From contig NZ_QKWJ01000071.1 in assembly GCF_003353055.1 (NCBI RefSeq), positions 1 to 38,109 on the forward strand: DNA of 38,109 bases. The letters are read 5' to 3'. Origin of the DNA: Cupriavidus lacunae (GTDB taxonomy: Bacteria; Pseudomonadota; Gammaproteobacteria; Burkholderiales; Burkholderiaceae). This document shows positions 1 through 8,971 of the stretch, piece after piece (within the stretch, counting starts at the first letter, position 1; each line of letters begins with the position of its first letter). The position numbers were made by a program, and so were the translations under genes. Under the pieces are notes generated by a model. It was not told the origin of the DNA. It saw only the letters and a program-made list of their open reading frames with translations, and did not search any database.

Positions 1-3000
1 CAACCGCACCATCAGCTTTACCGTCAACGACGGCACATTGGATAGTAATGCTGCGGCCAAGACGGTCAGCGTCACCGCGGTCGACGATTCGCCCGTCGCG
101 ACCTCCAGCGGCGGCACGACGGCATTCACCGAAGGCAACAACGTCGCCGGCACGCCGGTTGCGATCGACAGTGGCGTCACGGTCAGCGACGCGGACAACA
201 CCACCCTCGCCAGCGCCACCGTTGCCATCACCGGCAATTTCCACAGCGGCGAGGATGCGCTGGCGTTCACCAACAACCCCGCCACCATGGGTAATATCTC
301 GGCGAGCTACAACAGCGCTACCGGGGTGATGACCCTGACCTCGGTCGGCGCGACTGCCACGACGGCGCAATGGCAGGCGGCGCTGCGCTCGGTCACCTAC
401 ACCGACAGCTCGGACACGCCCAACACCAGCACCCGCACCATCAGCTTTACCGTCAACGACGGCACGTCCGATAGCAATGCCGCGGCCAAGACGGTCAGCG
501 TCACCGCGGTCGACGACACGCCGGTGGCTACCACCAGCGGCGGCGCCACCGGGTTCACCGAAGGCAACAACGTCGCTGGGACGCCGGTTGCGATCGACAG
601 CGGCGTCACGGTCAGCGACGCGGACAACGCCACCCTCGCCAGCGCCACCGTTACCATCACCGGCAATTTCCACAGCGGCGAGGACGTGCTGGCGTTCGCC
701 AACAACCCTGCCACCATGGGTAATATCACGGCGAGCTACAACAGCGCGACCGGGGTGCTGACGCTGACCTCGGCGGGGGCAAGCGCCACGACGGCCCAGT
801 GGCAAGCGGCGCTGCGCTCGGTCACCTACACCGACAGCTCGGACACGCCGAACACCAGCAACCGCACCATCAGCTTTACCGTCAATGACGGCACGGCCGA
901 TGGCAATACGGCGACCAAGACGGTCAGCGTCACCGCGGTCGACGATTCGCCCATCGCGACGTCCAGCGGCGGCACGACGGCCTTCACCGAAGGCAACAAC
1001 GTCGCCGGCACGCCGGTTGCGATCGACAGCGGCTTCACGGTCAGCGACGCGGACAACACCACGCTCGCCAGCGCCACCGTTGCCATCACCGGCAATTTCC
1101 ACAGCGGCGAGGACGTGCTGGCGTTCGCCAACAACCCTGCCACCATGGGTAATATCTCGGCGAGCTACAACAGCGCGACCGGGGTGATGACGCTGACCTC
1201 GGCGGGGGCGAGCGCCACGACGGCGCAGTGGCAAGCGGCGTTGCGCTCGGTCACCTACACCGATAGCTCGGACACGCCGAACACCAGCGACCGTACCGTC
1301 AGCTTTACCGTCAATGACGGCACTGCCAATAGCAATACGGTGACCAAGACCGTCAGCGTTGCCGCGGTCGACGACACGCCGGTGGCTACCACCAGCGGCG
1401 GCGCCACCGGGTTCACCGAAGGCAACAACGTCGCTGGGACGCCGGTTGCCATCGACAGCGGCATCACGGTCAGCGACCTGGACAACACCACCCTCGCCAG
1501 CGCCACCGTTGCCATCACCGGCAATTTCCACAGCGGCGAGGATGTGCTGGCGTTCACCAACAACCCCGCCACCATGGGTAATATCTCGGCGAGCTACAAC
1601 AGCGCGACCGGGGTGATGACGCTGACCTCGGCGGGGGCAAGCGCCACGACGGCGCAGTGGCAAGCGGCGTTGCGCTCGGTCACCTACACCGATAGCTCGG
1701 ACACGCCCAACACCAGCAACCGCACCATCAGCTTTACCGTCAACGACGGCACATTGGATAGCAATACTGCGGCCAAGACGGTCAGCGTCACCGCGGTCGA
1801 CGATTCGCCCATCGCGACGTCCAGCGGCGGCACGACGGCATTCACCGAAGGCAACAACGTCACCAGCACGCCGGTTGCCATCGACAGCGGCATCACGGTC
1901 AGCGACCTGGACAACACCACGCTCGCCAGCGCCACCGTTGCCATCACCGGCAACTTCCACAGCGGCGAGGATGTGCTGGCGTTCACCAACAATCCCGCCA
2001 CCATGGGCAACATCACGGCGAGCTACAACAGCACGACCGGGGTGATGACCCTGACTTCGGCCAGCGCGAGCGCCACGCTAGCCCAGTGGCAAGCGGCGCT
2101 GCGCTCGGTCACGTACACCGATACGTCCGAGATACCGAACACCAGCACCCGCACCATCAGCTTTACCGTCAACGACGGCACGAGCGGAAGTGCCGTGGCA
2201 ACCAAGACGGTCTCGGTGACTTCCGTCAATGACAGCCCCATCAACACGGTTCCCGCCGCCCAGAATGTCGATCAGAACAGCTCGCTGACATTCAACACCG
2301 CCAACGGCAACCTGATCGCGGTCAGCGACGTCGATTCCGGCGGCGGCGTGGAGCGCGTCACCCTGACGGCCATCAATGGCCTGGTCGCGCTCCGCGGTAC
2401 GACCGGCCTGAGCTTCATCGTCGGCAGCGGTGCCGGTGATGCCACCATGACCTTCGAGGGCACGCTGGCCAACATCAACGCCGCGTTGAATGGCCTTGTC
2501 TATACGCCCACGAGTGGTTATCACGGCGCCGGCAGTATCCAGGTCACTACCAATGACTTGAGCGGCCCGGATGGCGCGAAGACGGCTACCGATACGATCG
2601 CGATCACGGTCAATAGCATCAGTCCTGTCGTCAGGAACGTCGATGCCAGCAGCGCCAACGGCACCTACAAGGTGGGCGATACCGTCGATGTGGTGGTGAC
2701 GTTCGACCAGGCGGTGATCGTCGATACCAGCGGCGGCACGCCAACCCTGCTGCTGGCAACGGGCGCCGTGGATCACAGTGCCCGCTACGTCTCTGGCTCC
2801 GGCACCGACACGCTGACGTTCCGCTATACCGTGCAGGCCGGCGACAGCAGCGCCGATCTCGATGTGGCATCCTCCGCCGCGCTGACCTTGAACGGCGGCG
2901 TGATCACCAACACCAGCAGCGATGCCGCGGTGCTGACTCTGCCGACGGTCGGCGGTGCCCATTCGATGGGCGGCCAGCACGACATCGTGGTGGACGGCAT

Positions 3001-5203
3001 CGCGCCGACCGTGGCTAGCGTCAGCGCGCCGGCCAACGGCACCTACGTCACCGGCCAGAACCTCGATTTCACTGTCAACTACAGCGAGAACGTGGTGGTC
3101 GACACCACCGGCGGCACGCCGCGCATCGCCGTCACGCTGGACACCGGCGGCACGGCCTATGCCAGCTATTTGTCTGGCTCCGGCACCAATGCCCTGACAT
3201 TCCGCCTGACCGTGGCGAGCGGCCAGCTCGACAGCAATGGCGTGAGCGTTGCCTCCGCGCTGGACCTGCACGGCGGCACGGTCCGCGACGTCGCGGGCAA
3301 CGATGCGGTGACCACGCTGAACAACGTGGCGCCCACCACTGGTGTACTGGTCGACGCCGTCGCTCCGTCCGCGCTTGCCGTCATCACCGCGGACCCTACG
3401 CCGACCGCGGGCAATGCCGTTCACTTCACGGTGAGCTTCAGCGAGAACGTCACCGGCGTGACTGTGGGCGATTTCGCACTGTCGGGATCCGGCACGGCAA
3501 CCGGACAGATCGCCTCGGTAACGCAGATCGACGGGCACACCTATAGCGTGGTGGTGAACAACCTGACCGGCGACGGCCAGCTTGGCCTGGACCTGAAGGC
3601 CAGCGGTACCGGCATCACCGATACGGCCGGCAACGCCATTGCCGGCGGCCTGGCCGGGCAGCGCTACGTGGTCGATCACACCGCACCCGTGGTGCTCGGC
3701 GTGAGCGCGCCGGCCAGCGGCGACTACAACGCCGGCAAGGTGCTCGATTTCACGGTGAGCCTGTCCGAGAACACGGTGGTCGATACCACCAGCGGCACGC
3801 CGCGCCTGGTGCTCGACGTCGGCGGCCAGGCCGTGTACGCCGACTACGTGTCGGGGAGCGGAACCACGGCACTGACCTTCCGCTACCTCGTCGCGGCCGG
3901 GCAGAACGACGCCAATGGTATTGCCGTGACCGGCTTGCAGGCCAACGGCGGTGCGATGCGCGACAGCGCCGGCAATGCGTTCGACGTGTCCCTGCACGGC
4001 GTGGCGGACACACGCGGCGTGACGGTGGACACCACACCGCCCACGGCCGTGGGCATTGTCCGCCTGGATGCGTCGCCCACCTCTGCCCGCACGGTGAGTT
4101 ATACCGTGACGTTCGCCGAAGGCGTGACCGGCGTGGATGCCGGCGACTTCACACTGACCCGGACCGGCTCCGCGACCGGCACGATCAGCGGCGTCAACCA
4201 GGTCGACGCGCGAATCTATACCGTGGTTGTCACCGGCCTTGGCGGCTCCGGGCAGATCGGGCTGACCCTCAACGCGAGCGGCACGGGCATTGCCGATCGC
4301 GCGGGCAACATACTGGTGGCGGGCGCGAGCGGCGATCCGTATGAGGTGCGCTCGGTTGTCCACCTGACGACGCAGCCCGCGCCAGCCCCGGTGCCCGTGC
4401 CGGGGCCGGCATCGCTTGCGCCAGCCCCGTCGGCACCGTTGATCATCCTGACCGCGCTCGACGCGGCGCCCGGCGTCGATGCGCCGACCCTCAACCTGGG
4501 CGGCAGCGGCAACGGCATTGGCTTCAGCCCGGAAGCCATCGGCAGGAACCCCTTCAATGCGGATCCGCTGTCCGCCGGCAGCCAGGGCTTTGCGCCGCCG
4601 CCGCCGGAAGGGCGCATGAGCCTCGTCGATGTCGGCGGGACTGGCAGCGTCGGCTTGCAGGCCATGCCGGAGATCGGCAGTTTCTCGGCGCGGGCGGGGG
4701 AGGCGATCAGCATTGCGCTGCCGGCTTCGCTCTTCCGGCAGAGCGATCGCGACGCCACGGTGACGGTGGAGGTGCGCCTGGCCAACGGGCGCCCGCTGCC
4801 GCCATGGCTCAAGTTCGACCCGGTGACGGGCACGCTGGCCGGCAAGCCGCCGCATGGCATGAACCTGCAGTTCCAGATCGAAGTCATCGCACGGGATAAC
4901 AAGGGCAACCGCGCCAGCAGCCATCTCGACCTGAACGTGAAAGCGCCAGCCGACTCGCGTGCCGGCGTGGAGCACGCCGACCCGCTCGCGCGGGGCAACG
5001 CGAGCCACGCCGATCCTTTGGCCGGCCTCCTGCAAGCGGCCGCGCAGCCGGCAGGCAAGCCCGCGCTGGCGGTGCAGTTCGATCAGTTCGGCCGGCCCGC
5101 GCAGCAGGCTGCCAATGCGGCTTTGCTGCATCATCTGCAAATGAGCCGGCAGCCGCAAGCGGGAACGCAAGCACAACCAGAGCAGCAGCCGGAGCAGGTC
5201 TAG
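1..5203 (+). CDS. giant repetitive Ig/cadherin-like surface protein, 3' part (5' end outside window)
   Basis: The reading frame is open from base 2, so the gene begins upstream; the TTG at 38 is only an internal codon. About 1,733 residues are visible. In order: five tandem 143-residue repeats (nt 8-2152) with shared motifs FTEGNNVAGTPVAI, SGEDVLAF and QWQAALRSVTYTD; a cadherin-like unit (about 2220-2625); several bacterial Ig-like units with SGSGT..LTFR and VTGVxxGDF motifs (about 2630-4350); a Pro/Ala linker (about 4370-4440); a putative-Ig/dystroglycan-type cadherin domain with PPWLKFDPVTGTLAGKPP (about 4670-4950); and a Gln/Ala-rich tail. No RTX nonapeptides (GGxGxD) are seen. The TolC- and HlyD-type genes that follow suggest it is the exported substrate, probably an adhesin. 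The repeat and domain classes are seen directly; the adhesin role is inferred from the family and the context. Confidence 0.9.
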   Translation, partial: NRTISFTVNDGTLDSNAAAKTVSVTAVDDSPVATSSGGTTAFTEGNNVAGTPVAIDSGVTVSDADNTTLASATVAITGNFHSGEDALAFTNNPATMGNISASYNSATGVMTLTSVGATATTAQWQAALRSVTYTDSSDTPNTSTRTISFTVNDGTSDSNAAAKTVSVTAVDDTPVATTSGGATGFTEGNNVAGTPVAIDSGVTVSDADNATLASATVTITGNFHSGEDVLAFANNPATMGNITASYNSATGVLTLTSAGASATTAQWQAALRSVTYTDSSDTPNTSNRTISFTVNDGTADGNTATKTVSVTAVDDSPIATSSGGTTAFTEGNNVAGTPVAIDSGFTVSDADNTTLASATVAITGNFHSGEDVLAFANNPATMGNISASYNSATGVMTLTSAGASATTAQWQAALRSVTYTDSSDTPNTSDRTVSFTVNDGTANSNTVTKTVSVAAVDDTPVATTSGGATGFTEGNNVAGTPVAIDSGITVSDLDNTTLASATVAITGNFHSGEDVLAFTNNPATMGNISASYNSATGVMTLTSAGASATTAQWQAALRSVTYTDSSDTPNTSNRTISFTVNDGTLDSNTAAKTVSVTAVDDSPIATSSGGTTAFTEGNNVTSTPVAIDSGITVSDLDNTTLASATVAITGNFHSGEDVLAFTNNPATMGNITASYNSTTGVMTLTSASASATLAQWQAALRSVTYTDTSEIPNTSTRTISFTVNDGTSGSAVATKTVSVTSVNDSPINTVPAAQNVDQNSSLTFNTANGNLIAVSDVDSGGGVERVTLTAINGLVALRGTTGLSFIVGSGAGDATMTFEGTLANINAALNGLVYTPTSGYHGAGSIQVTTNDLSGPDGAKTATDTIAITVNSISPVVRNVDASSANGTYKVGDTVDVVVTFDQAVIVDTSGGTPTLLLATGAVDHSARYVSGSGTDTLTFRYTVQAGDSSADLDVASSAALTLNGGVITNTSSDAAVLTLPTVGGAHSMGGQHDIVVDGIAPTVASVSAPANGTYVTGQNLDFTVNYSENVVVDTTGGTPRIAVTLDTGGTAYASYLSGSGTNALTFRLTVASGQLDSNGVSVASALDLHGGTVRDVAGNDAVTTLNNVAPTTGVLVDAVAPSALAVITADPTPTAGNAVHFTVSFSENVTGVTVGDFALSGSGTATGQIASVTQIDGHTYSVVVNNLTGDGQLGLDLKASGTGITDTAGNAIAGGLAGQRYVVDHTAPVVLGVSAPASGDYNAGKVLDFTVSLSENTVVDTTSGTPRLVLDVGGQAVYADYVSGSGTTALTFRYLVAAGQNDANGIAVTGLQANGGAMRDSAGNAFDVSLHGVADTRGVTVDTTPPTAVGIVRLDASPTSARTVSYTVTFAEGVTGVDAGDFTLTRTGSATGTISGVNQVDARIYTVVVTGLGGSGQIGLTLNASGTGIADRAGNILVAGASGDPYEVRSVVHLTTQPAPAPVPVPGPASLAPAPSAPLIILTALDAAPGVDAPTLNLGGSGNGIGFSPEAIGRNPFNADPLSAGSQGFAPPPPEGRMSLVDVGGTGSVGLQAMPEIGSFSARAGEAISIALPASLFRQSDRDATVTVEVRLANGRPLPPWLKFDPVTGTLAGKPPHGMNLQFQIEVIARDNKGNRASSHLDLNVKAPADSRAGVEHADPLARGNASHADPLAGLLQAAAQPAGKPALAVQFDQFGRPAQQAANAALLHHLQMSRQPQAGTQAQPEQQPEQV
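8..2152 (+). repeat. five tandem 429-bp coding repeats in alternating A/B subtypes
   Basis: The marker ACCATCAGCTTTACCGTCAA (or a close variant) recurs at 8, 437, 866, 1295, 1724 and 2153, exactly 429 bp (143 codons) apart, so there are five complete units. They alternate. Units 1, 3 and 5 read DDSPxATSSGGTTAF, while units 2 and 4 read DDTPVATTSGGATGF, with matching synonymous sites. The higher-order period is therefore 858 bp. The near identity of the DNA points to recent duplication or gene conversion, and copy number is likely to vary between strains. More units probably lie upstream of the window. Confidence 0.95.
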
Positions 5204-5267
5204 GCCGGTAGCGAATCACGCCATGAACCAACATAAAACGCAGCAACCCCGGAAAGAGGAACATCCG

Positions 5268-6788
5268 TTGTCGAACGCTATCTCTCGCCTTGTACAACCC
5301 GGACCCAAGCGGCTGGTCTCCGTCCTGGCCGCCACTGCGATGGTGGGTGGCTGTGCCGTTCAGCCGGTGGCCACCACCCTGGCCGAGCGCCAGGCCGAAC
5401 TGCCTGACCAGCGCCAGGCGATGTACCAGAACCAGGAGGCGCTTGCCGGCCCGGTCACGCTCGAGGAGGCCATGGCGCGCGCGCTCAAGTACAACCTGGA
5501 CGGCCGGCTCAAGCTGATGGAAGAAGCCATGGCGCAGCGCCAGCTTGACCTGTCGCGCTGGGACATGCTGCCCAGGCTGACGGCCGATGCCGGTTACGCC
5601 TGGCGCAACAACGAACTGGCATCGTCCTCCAGGGACGTGGTGACCGGGCAGCAGTCCCTGGTGCCGTCCACCTCGTCGGATCGCTCGCACTACAACGGCG
5701 GCCTGAACCTGGCGTGGAACGTGCTGGACTTCGGCGTCAGCTACTACACCGCGCGCCAGCAGGCAGACCGCGTGCTGGTCATGGGCGAGCGCCGCCGCAA
5801 GGTCGTGCACCTGATGATGCAGCAGGTCCGGCAAGCCTACTGGCAAGCGGTGGGCGCGCAGCAGCTCGAAGCCAAGGTGGAGCCCATCCTCACTCTGGCG
5901 CAGGAGGCACTGGATGACTCCCAGCGCATCGAGAAGGAGAAGCTGCAGTCGCCGCTGGAAACGCTGAACTACCAGCGCCAGTTGCTCGATATCCTGCGCC
6001 AGCTCGAAGCCGTGCGCGACGAACTCGCGCAAGCCAAGCCGCGCCTGGCGTCGATCATGAATGTGCCGCCGGGTGATGACTACACGCTGGCTGCCCCGGA
6101 CGGCTTCACCATGCCCAAGCTGCCGGTGGCCGCCGACAAGATGGAAGAAACCGCCCTGGTCAACCGGCCCGAACTGGTCGAGGCCGGCTACAACGAGCGC
6201 ATCGGCCTGGATGAAACCAAGAAGGCGCTTGCGAAGCTGCTGCCAGGCGTGACCTTCCAGATGGGCGCGAACTTCGACACCGACAGCTTCCTGGTGAACA
6301 ACACCTGGAACAGCATCGGTCTGCGCATGAGCTGGAACCTGCTCAACCTCCTCAACGCCAGCAACATCCGTGCCGCCGCCGACGCGCAGTATGAAGTGGC
6401 CAAGCAACAGCGCCTGGCCCTGAACATGGCGGTGCTGACCCAGGTGCACGTGGCGTATCGCGGCTATATAGGCTACAAGCGCGCCTTCGAGCTGTCGGGC
6501 AAGATGAACGACGTGGACCAGCGCATCCTGACGCACACGCAGAACGCCACCCGCTCCAACGCAGCCGGCAAGCTGGCGGAGATTCGTGCCGGCGCCAGCG
6601 CGGTGATGTCCGAGCTGCGGCTGTATCAAGCCTACGGCGCGCTGCAGAATGCGTCCGGACAGATGATGGCCACCCTGGGCCTGGACCCGTTGCCGACGGC
6701 CGTCAGCGGCTACGACCTGCCGACCTTGCGCGTGGCCATCGCCGAGCACGAGAAAACCCTGGTTGAGCCCGCCAGGCAGGCACAGTAA
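5268..6788 (+). CDS. TolC-family outer-membrane lipoprotein (type I-like secretion channel)
   Basis: TolC-like outer membrane factor of about 506 residues, expected to form the trimeric outer-membrane and periplasmic tunnel for the machinery encoded downstream. The helical repeats typical of the family are visible twice, in NYQRQLLDILRQLEAVRDEL and in the LNASNIRAAADAQYEVAKQQ region. I prefer the TTG at 5268: it has AGAGGA seven bases upstream, and it begins a signal peptide ending in the lipobox VGGC. The in-frame ATG at 5223 has no Shine-Dalgarno sequence and would add a charged leader before the signal. The gene follows the adhesin stop closely and is followed by the adaptor genes. The family call is strong; pairing with the adhesin is inferred from synteny. 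Confidence 0.88.
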   Translation: MSNAISRLVQPGPKRLVSVLAATAMVGGCAVQPVATTLAERQAELPDQRQAMYQNQEALAGPVTLEEAMARALKYNLDGRLKLMEEAMAQRQLDLSRWDMLPRLTADAGYAWRNNELASSSRDVVTGQQSLVPSTSSDRSHYNGGLNLAWNVLDFGVSYYTARQQADRVLVMGERRRKVVHLMMQQVRQAYWQAVGAQQLEAKVEPILTLAQEALDDSQRIEKEKLQSPLETLNYQRQLLDILRQLEAVRDELAQAKPRLASIMNVPPGDDYTLAAPDGFTMPKLPVAADKMEETALVNRPELVEAGYNERIGLDETKKALAKLLPGVTFQMGANFDTDSFLVNNTWNSIGLRMSWNLLNLLNASNIRAAADAQYEVAKQQRLALNMAVLTQVHVAYRGYIGYKRAFELSGKMNDVDQRILTHTQNATRSNAAGKLAEIRAGASAVMSELRLYQAYGALQNASGQMMATLGLDPLPTAVSGYDLPTLRVAIAEHEKTLVEPARQAQ

Positions 6789-6859
6789 TCCAGGAGCCAG
6801 GCAGTTCAGCCGTCCCGTAATTCAGCAATCTGGCAATCCAGTTTTACCGTCACTCCATA

Positions 6860-7630
6860 ATGAAACGCTTTGCATTGAACGCCGCTGCCTTGCTGCCGCT
6901 GCTGCTGGCGGCAGCAGCAGCCGGCGCGGCACCCGTGGCCGCTCCCACCACGTTTGCCGGCGCCGACAAGGATGGCCGTATCCGAACCCAGCTGGCGGCG
7001 CGCGACTTCGCCACGATTTCCAGCGAGCTCAACGCCAAGATCGACCGCCTTCCATTGCGCGAGGGCGACAGTTTCCGTGCCGGCCAGACGCTGGTGTCGT
7101 TCGACTGCGCGCTTTTCAGCGCCCAGCTCCACAAGGCCGAAGCCTCCTCCGGGGCCGCGCTGAAGGTACTTGCCGTGAACAAGCGCCTGGCGGAGCTGAA
7201 CTCGGTTAGCAAGCTAGAGATCGAGCAGGCGGAAGCCAAGGCCAAGGAGTCGGCTGCGGAAGCCGCTTATATGCGCTCCACCGTCAGCAAGTGCAGCATC
7301 GCGGCGCCGTTCTCCGGTCGGGTCACCAAGCGTCTGGCGATGGCGCACGAGTTCGTCACGCCGGGCAAGCCGCTGCTCGAGATCGTCGATTCCAGCGATC
7401 TCGAGCTGCAGATGATCGTGCCGTCCCGGTGGCTGGCGCGCATCAAGCCGGGCACGCCGTTCACGGTCCTGGTCGATGAGCTCAACCAGTCGTTTCCGGC
7501 CAGGGTCAGCCGCATCGGCGCCAGGATCGACCCGGTAAGCCAGGCGATTTCCATCACCGGCAAGATCGAGGGCAGCCAGGCGGCGTTGCTGCCGGGCATG
7601 AGCGGCTGGGCGAGCTTCCCAGACAAATGA
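6860..7630 (+). CDS. periplasmic adaptor (HlyD/RND membrane-fusion family)
   Basis: A 256-residue protein with an N-terminal signal peptide rich in Leu and Ala (residues 1-23), then a lipoyl/barrel-sandwich half (ISSELNAKIDRLPLREGD), a short helical hairpin (about 85-130), the returning lipoyl half (CSIAAPFSGRVTKRLA) and a beta-barrel (LEIVDSSDLELQMIVPSRW). It is short for a membrane-fusion protein, so it may be a minimal soluble adaptor linking an inner-membrane component to the TolC-like protein. Its TGA overlaps the ATG of the next gene (ATGA at 7627), which indicates translational coupling. The family is recognised from the motif order. Confidence 0.88.
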   Translation: MKRFALNAAALLPLLLAAAAAGAAPVAAPTTFAGADKDGRIRTQLAARDFATISSELNAKIDRLPLREGDSFRAGQTLVSFDCALFSAQLHKAEASSGAALKVLAVNKRLAELNSVSKLEIEQAEAKAKESAAEAAYMRSTVSKCSIAAPFSGRVTKRLAMAHEFVTPGKPLLEIVDSSDLELQMIVPSRWLARIKPGTPFTVLVDELNQSFPARVSRIGARIDPVSQAISITGKIEGSQAALLPGMSGWASFPDK

Positions 7631-8970
7631 TGCAAGCCGCCGATACGCCGACTGCCGTTGCGCCGCTGCTCGCGCTGCTGCAGCTGGAGCGCCGCGCGCG
7701 GGAAGCGCAAAGTGTGGAGGGCCTCGGGTTCGTGATGGCCAACGAGACGCTCAGCCTCGTGCCCTACCGGCAGGCGGCGGTCTGGCTGGAGAGTGGCCTC
7801 GGGCACGTCGCGGCCGTATCCGGCCTGCCGCAGGTCGACCCGAACGCGCCCTATCTGCAGTGGCTGGCCCGGCTCTGCCGCGGGCTGGCCCATGCCCATG
7901 CCGATACCGTGTCCATCGACGCCGGTTCGGCGCCAGCCAAGGCCCGCGCCGACTGGGCAGACTGGCTGCCCGCGCACGGGTTGTGGCTGCCGCTGAAAGA
8001 CCAGCTCGGCCGGCGCGACGGTGCGCTGCTGCTCGCGCGCGAGACCCCCTTCACCGAGCACGAACTGGCGGTGCTGGCCGAGGTCACGCACGCTTACGGC
8101 CACGCGCTGGCGGCGTTCCGGCCAGCGCAGCCGCTGGGCCAGCGGCTTAAGGCCATGCTGCGGCCGGGGCGAACGCGCCGCAGGGTCTTGCTCGGCCTGC
8201 TGGCGGTCTGCCTGATTCCAACGCGACTCACCGTGCTGGCGCCGGCACAGGTCTCCGCGCGGGATCCGTTCCTGGTTCGCGCGCCGCTCGACGGGGTGAT
8301 CGAGCGCATCTACGTCCAGCCGAACCAGCCGGTGCCGCAAGGCGCGCCGCTGTTCAGCCTGGATACGGTCGCGCTGCAGACCCGCCGCGCTGTGGCTGAG
8401 CGCGCTTACGACACGGCTCAGGAAACGTATCGCCAGTCGGCGCAGATGGCGGTGACCGACGATGAAAGCCGCCTCAAGATGGCACAGGCCCGCGGCGAGC
8501 TGGACCAGAAGGCGCTGGAACTCGACTACACCGCGCGGCAACTTGCGCGCGTGCAGGTCAAGGCCGAGCGCGAAGGCGTGGCCGTCTTCGGCGACGTGAA
8601 CGACTGGCAAGGCAAGGCCGTCACCATCGGCGAGAAGGTACTGCTGCTGGCCGATCCGGCCAAGGTGGAGCTCACGGCGCAGATGCCGGTGGCGGAACAG
8701 GTCAGCATCGAAGCCGGCGACGCCATCACCTTCTACCCGGATGCCAACCCGACCCAGGCCTTCGATGCCCGCATCATCAGCGTGTCCTATGCCGCGGCCG
8801 AAAACGACGGTGGTGTGCTGGGCTACCGCGTGCGCGCCAGCTTTGCCGCCAAAGACCTGCCGCGACTTGGACTGCGTGGCACGGCGCGCCTGTCGGCCGG
8901 CTGGGTACCGTTTCTCTATCATGCGTTGCGCCGTCCCTTGACGGTCGCACGCCAGTGGATAGGCCTTTAA
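7627..8970 (+). CDS. GAF-like domain fused to a membrane-anchored HlyD-type adaptor
   Basis: A 447-residue protein. Residues about 10-165 look like a GAF domain (AHADTVSIDAG, HGLWLPLKDQLGRRDGALLL, FTEHELAVLAEVTHAYG). A basic stretch (RPGRTRRR) then leads into one membrane helix (about 187-203, VLLGLLAVCLIP). The rest is a membrane-fusion module: lipoyl half DPFLVRAPLDGVIERI, coiled hairpin, second half and barrel (LADPAKVELTAQMPVAEQVS). The topology predicts a cytosolic GAF and a periplasmic adaptor, so a small-molecule or redox signal could gate export. The gene starts inside the previous stop, and the next gene starts one base after its own stop. The GAF assignment is fold-level recognition and less certain than the adaptor part. 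Confidence 0.82.
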   Translation: MMQAADTPTAVAPLLALLQLERRAREAQSVEGLGFVMANETLSLVPYRQAAVWLESGLGHVAAVSGLPQVDPNAPYLQWLARLCRGLAHAHADTVSIDAGSAPAKARADWADWLPAHGLWLPLKDQLGRRDGALLLARETPFTEHELAVLAEVTHAYGHALAAFRPAQPLGQRLKAMLRPGRTRRRVLLGLLAVCLIPTRLTVLAPAQVSARDPFLVRAPLDGVIERIYVQPNQPVPQGAPLFSLDTVALQTRRAVAERAYDTAQETYRQSAQMAVTDDESRLKMAQARGELDQKALELDYTARQLARVQVKAEREGVAVFGDVNDWQGKAVTIGEKVLLLADPAKVELTAQMPVAEQVSIEAGDAITFYPDANPTQAFDARIISVSYAAAENDGGVLGYRVRASFAAKDLPRLGLRGTARLSAGWVPFLYHALRRPLTVARQWIGL

Positions 8971-8971
8971 C

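Noticed and set aside
1..2152. Tandem repeats as a CRISPR array
   Set aside because: The 429-bp units are coding and contiguous without spacers; no cas genes are present.
2078..5176. 1,032-codon open frame on the minus strand inside the giant repeat protein gene
   Set aside because: It is a shadow of the high-GC, repetitive coding strand: Arg/His/Gly/Ala-rich, without domains or a ribosome site, and the plus frame has clear domains.
4884..6749. 621-codon minus-strand frame across the end of the repeat protein and the TolC-like gene
   Set aside because: Shadow of two real plus-strand genes; His/Gln/Val-rich composition and no motifs.
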